DNA from: Lysobacter sp. A03
GTDB lineage: Bacteria; Pseudomonadota; Gammaproteobacteria; Xanthomonadales; Xanthomonadaceae
Length of the DNA: 45,091 nt
NCBI RefSeq assembly: GCF_000855665.1
Contig: NZ_JXSS01000095.1
Span: 1-45,091 of the forward strand
Direction: 5' to 3'
Part shown: in pieces, positions 43,719-45,091 of the stretch
Layout: every line of letters begins with the position of its first letter
Numbering within the stretch: position 1 is the first letter of the stretch
Position numbers and translations under genes: made by a program
The notes under the pieces: model-generated
What the model was told of the DNA's origin: nothing
The model's input: only the letters and a program-made list of their open reading frames with translations
Database searches by the model: none

Positions 43719-44133
43719 GCCTGACCTTTCTCCTGGGTGGCCGCTGCTGGCGCGACCGGAATGCGTGATTCGGGCCGGATCGCCCGGCGCGGAATGGCGT
43801 GTTGAGTTGGTATTGCGGATGACGACGGCGCCAATAGCCACGAAAGCGCGAGCGAAGGGCTTGCCGCAACGCCTCCGGACGACGACGGGACCTCGGCCAG
43901 CAGAGCCGAAAGACCCAAATGCTGGGCTTGTCGCCTGCCGTGACCACAACATGTTGTGTCGATGACAGGAAACAAAGCTACCGCCCCGATCCGGGCAAGT
44001 CAACGCTGGCGAACAATGCCGTTTGCGGTTAAAGGCAGCCAGTCTGTGGGCCGGAACAACGCCACTTCATCGACGATTTACCGGTGTTGAACCACACTTG
44101 GAGATTGGTCTTGCCACCTGCCCGGTACCGCGT
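43719..44133. other. Divergent regulatory region between nrdJa and htrA
   Basis: 415 bases without a supportable gene. It contains the NrdR-like palindrome at 43944-43959 and the promoters of nrdJa and of the htrA-like gene. No cobalamin riboswitch box or other RNA structure was recognised. Confidence 0.6.
43944..43959 (-). promoter_or_regulatory. NrdR-box-like palindrome upstream of nrdJa
   Basis: A perfect 14-base palindrome CACAACATGTTGTG (43945-43958) matching the 16-base NrdR consensus acaCwAtATaTwGtgt at 13 of 16 positions. It is 226 bases upstream of the nrdJa start. A degenerate partner (8 of 16) is centred exactly 31 bases away at 43913-43928, the spacing known for tandem NrdR boxes. 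Confidence 0.55.
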
Positions 44134-45091
44134 ATGAGCATGCATTCCACGTCCCCTCGACCGTCCCTGAACATCTTGGCGATGCTGGCCCTGGCAGCGC
44201 TGTTTGGCGGCGTGGTTGCCGGCGACGCCCTGCACGGCCTGCAAACGCCGGCGATGGCCGCACCGGTGACCCAGTCGGACGCACCTGTGGTCACGCCTGT
44301 GGTCACACCGATGAGCGCGTCGCTCCCCTCGGCGGTCGGCGGTCGGCCACTGCCGTCGTTGGCGCCGATGCTCGCCCGGGTCACTCCCGCTGTGGTCAGC
44401 GTCCAGGCCAAGCAGCGCGTGCGGCTCAACAATCCGTTCGCCAACGACCCGATCTTCCGCCGCATGTTTCCGCATATCCCGCAGGAGCGCATCGAGCAGT
44501 CCCTGGGTTCGGGCGTCATCGTCGATGCCGGCCGCGGCTATGTGCTCACCAACCACCACGTTATCGAAGGCGCCGAGGAGGTCACGGTGACACTCGCTGA
44601 CGGGCGCACGCTGGCGGCGGAGTTCATCGGCTCCGATCCGGACACCGACGTGGCGGTGATGCGGATTCCCGCCGAGGGACTGCAACAGGTCACCCTGGCC
44701 GATTCGGGCGACCTGCGCGTCGGCGATTTCGTGGTCGCGGTCGGCAATCCGTTCGGCATCGGCCAGACGGTCACCTCCGGCATCGTCTCCGCAGTGGGCC
44801 GCACCGGTCTGCGCGGGCTGGGCTACCAGAGCTTCATCCAGACCGATGCCTCGATCAATCCGGGCAACTCGGGCGGCGCGCTGGTCAATCTGGACGGCCA
44901 ACTGGTGGGCATCAATACCGCCAGCTTCAACCCGCGCGGCAGCATGGCCGGCAACATCGGCCTTGGCTTTGCGCATCCGGCCAACCTGACACGCTACGTG
45001 AAGTATCAGCTGGTCACCAGCGATGAAGTCCGCCAGAGCAACTATGGCCTGGATGCCCAGGACGTAGACGGCCACCTGGCCAATGCTCTCA
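44134..45091 (+). CDS. DegP/HtrA-type periplasmic serine protease (partial, 3' end outside window)
   Basis: At least 319 codons, running off the right edge. A signal sequence (ILAMLALAALFGGVVAGDAL) and a Pro/Ala/Thr-rich linker precede the trypsin-like domain. The triad is visible: H142 in LTNHHVIEGAEEV, D172 in DPDTDVAVM and S246 in NPGNSGGALVNLDG. PDZ domains, if present, are beyond the window. It degrades or chaperones misfolded periplasmic proteins. The ATG at 44134 is chosen; 44140 is possible, and neither has a strong ribosome-binding site. It is divergent from nrdJa. Confidence 0.93.
   Translation, partial: MSMHSTSPRPSLNILAMLALAALFGGVVAGDALHGLQTPAMAAPVTQSDAPVVTPVVTPMSASLPSAVGGRPLPSLAPMLARVTPAVVSVQAKQRVRLNNPFANDPIFRRMFPHIPQERIEQSLGSGVIVDAGRGYVLTNHHVIEGAEEVTVTLADGRTLAAEFIGSDPDTDVAVMRIPAEGLQQVTLADSGDLRVGDFVVAVGNPFGIGQTVTSGIVSAVGRTGLRGLGYQSFIQTDASINPGNSGGALVNLDGQLVGINTASFNPRGSMAGNIGLGFAHPANLTRYVKYQLVTSDEVRQSNYGLDAQDVDGHLANAL

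Noticed and set aside
39297-43724. Open frame of 1475 codons on the plus strand across ndvB, nrdJb and nrdJa
   Set aside because: It spans three unrelated minus-strand genes and two gaps, with no recognisable domain; it is a codon-bias shadow.
44053-44080. Possible sigma-E promoter (GGAACAA) before the htrA gene
   Set aside because: The -35 matches only partly and no TCTGA-like -10 lies 15-16 bases on.
43719-44133. Cobalamin riboswitch before nrdJa
   Set aside because: None of the conserved riboswitch boxes could be found by eye in the gap.

Overview
The window is GC-rich, gene-dense chromosomal DNA from a gammaproteobacterium, most likely family Xanthomonadaceae/Lysobacteraceae (Lysobacter, Luteimonas or relatives). 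The basis is gene order (tsaD diverging from rpsU-yqeY-yihY-dnaG), a complete aa3 cytochrome oxidase cluster, split class II ribonucleotide reductase genes nrdJa/nrdJb, and NdvB. This is inference from family knowledge; no search was run. I see no rRNA, tRNA, CRISPR array, insertion sequence or phage gene.

Layout. 1-4050: partial tsaD (-), then rpsU, yqeY, yihY and dnaG (+), with a strong intrinsic terminator between rpsU and yqeY. 4108-12346: haem/cytochrome oxidase cluster, almost all on the minus strand, in transcription order ctaC, ctaD, a 46-residue membrane protein, ctaG, ctaE, then SURF1, a CxxxC thioredoxin-fold protein, ctaA and ctaB; one small twin-TM gene sits on the plus strand inside it. 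12347-17048: 420-base regulatory gap with an FNR-like palindrome, putA, and a formate/nitrite-transporter family gene.

17112-22620 is the most unusual block: five tightly packed minus-strand genes (TVP38-flavoprotein fusion, TIGR04283 glycosyltransferase, TIGR04282 transferase, sterol-desaturase family hydroxylase, ArsS-like radical SAM protein). This is an arsenosugar-type biosynthesis operon, but it contains no ArsM arsenite methyltransferase and has an extra di-iron membrane hydroxylase. Divergent from it are two envelope methionine sulfoxide reductases (msrB, msrA) and a DUF1499 membrane protein.

24977-31798 holds small secreted or envelope proteins (three unassigned secreted proteins, an EF-hand protein, a glycine-zipper protein, an outer-membrane barrel), a HAD hydrolase, a PQQ-type aldose dehydrogenase lipoprotein and an amidase_2 lipoprotein. 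31782-40499 is one very large gene for cyclic beta-1,2-glucan synthase (NdvB, 2905 aa). 40626-43718 carries nrdJb and nrdJa, with a NrdR-box-like palindrome upstream; nrdJb contains a ten-base A homopolymer. The window ends inside a DegP/HtrA-type periplasmic protease gene.

How the genes work together: the ctaA/ctaB/SURF1/ctaG group makes and inserts the haem A and copper cofactors for CtaC-CtaD-CtaE. The ArsS block probably makes a modified sugar or lipid-like compound. The Msr pair, HtrA, amidase and NdvB all act in the cell envelope.
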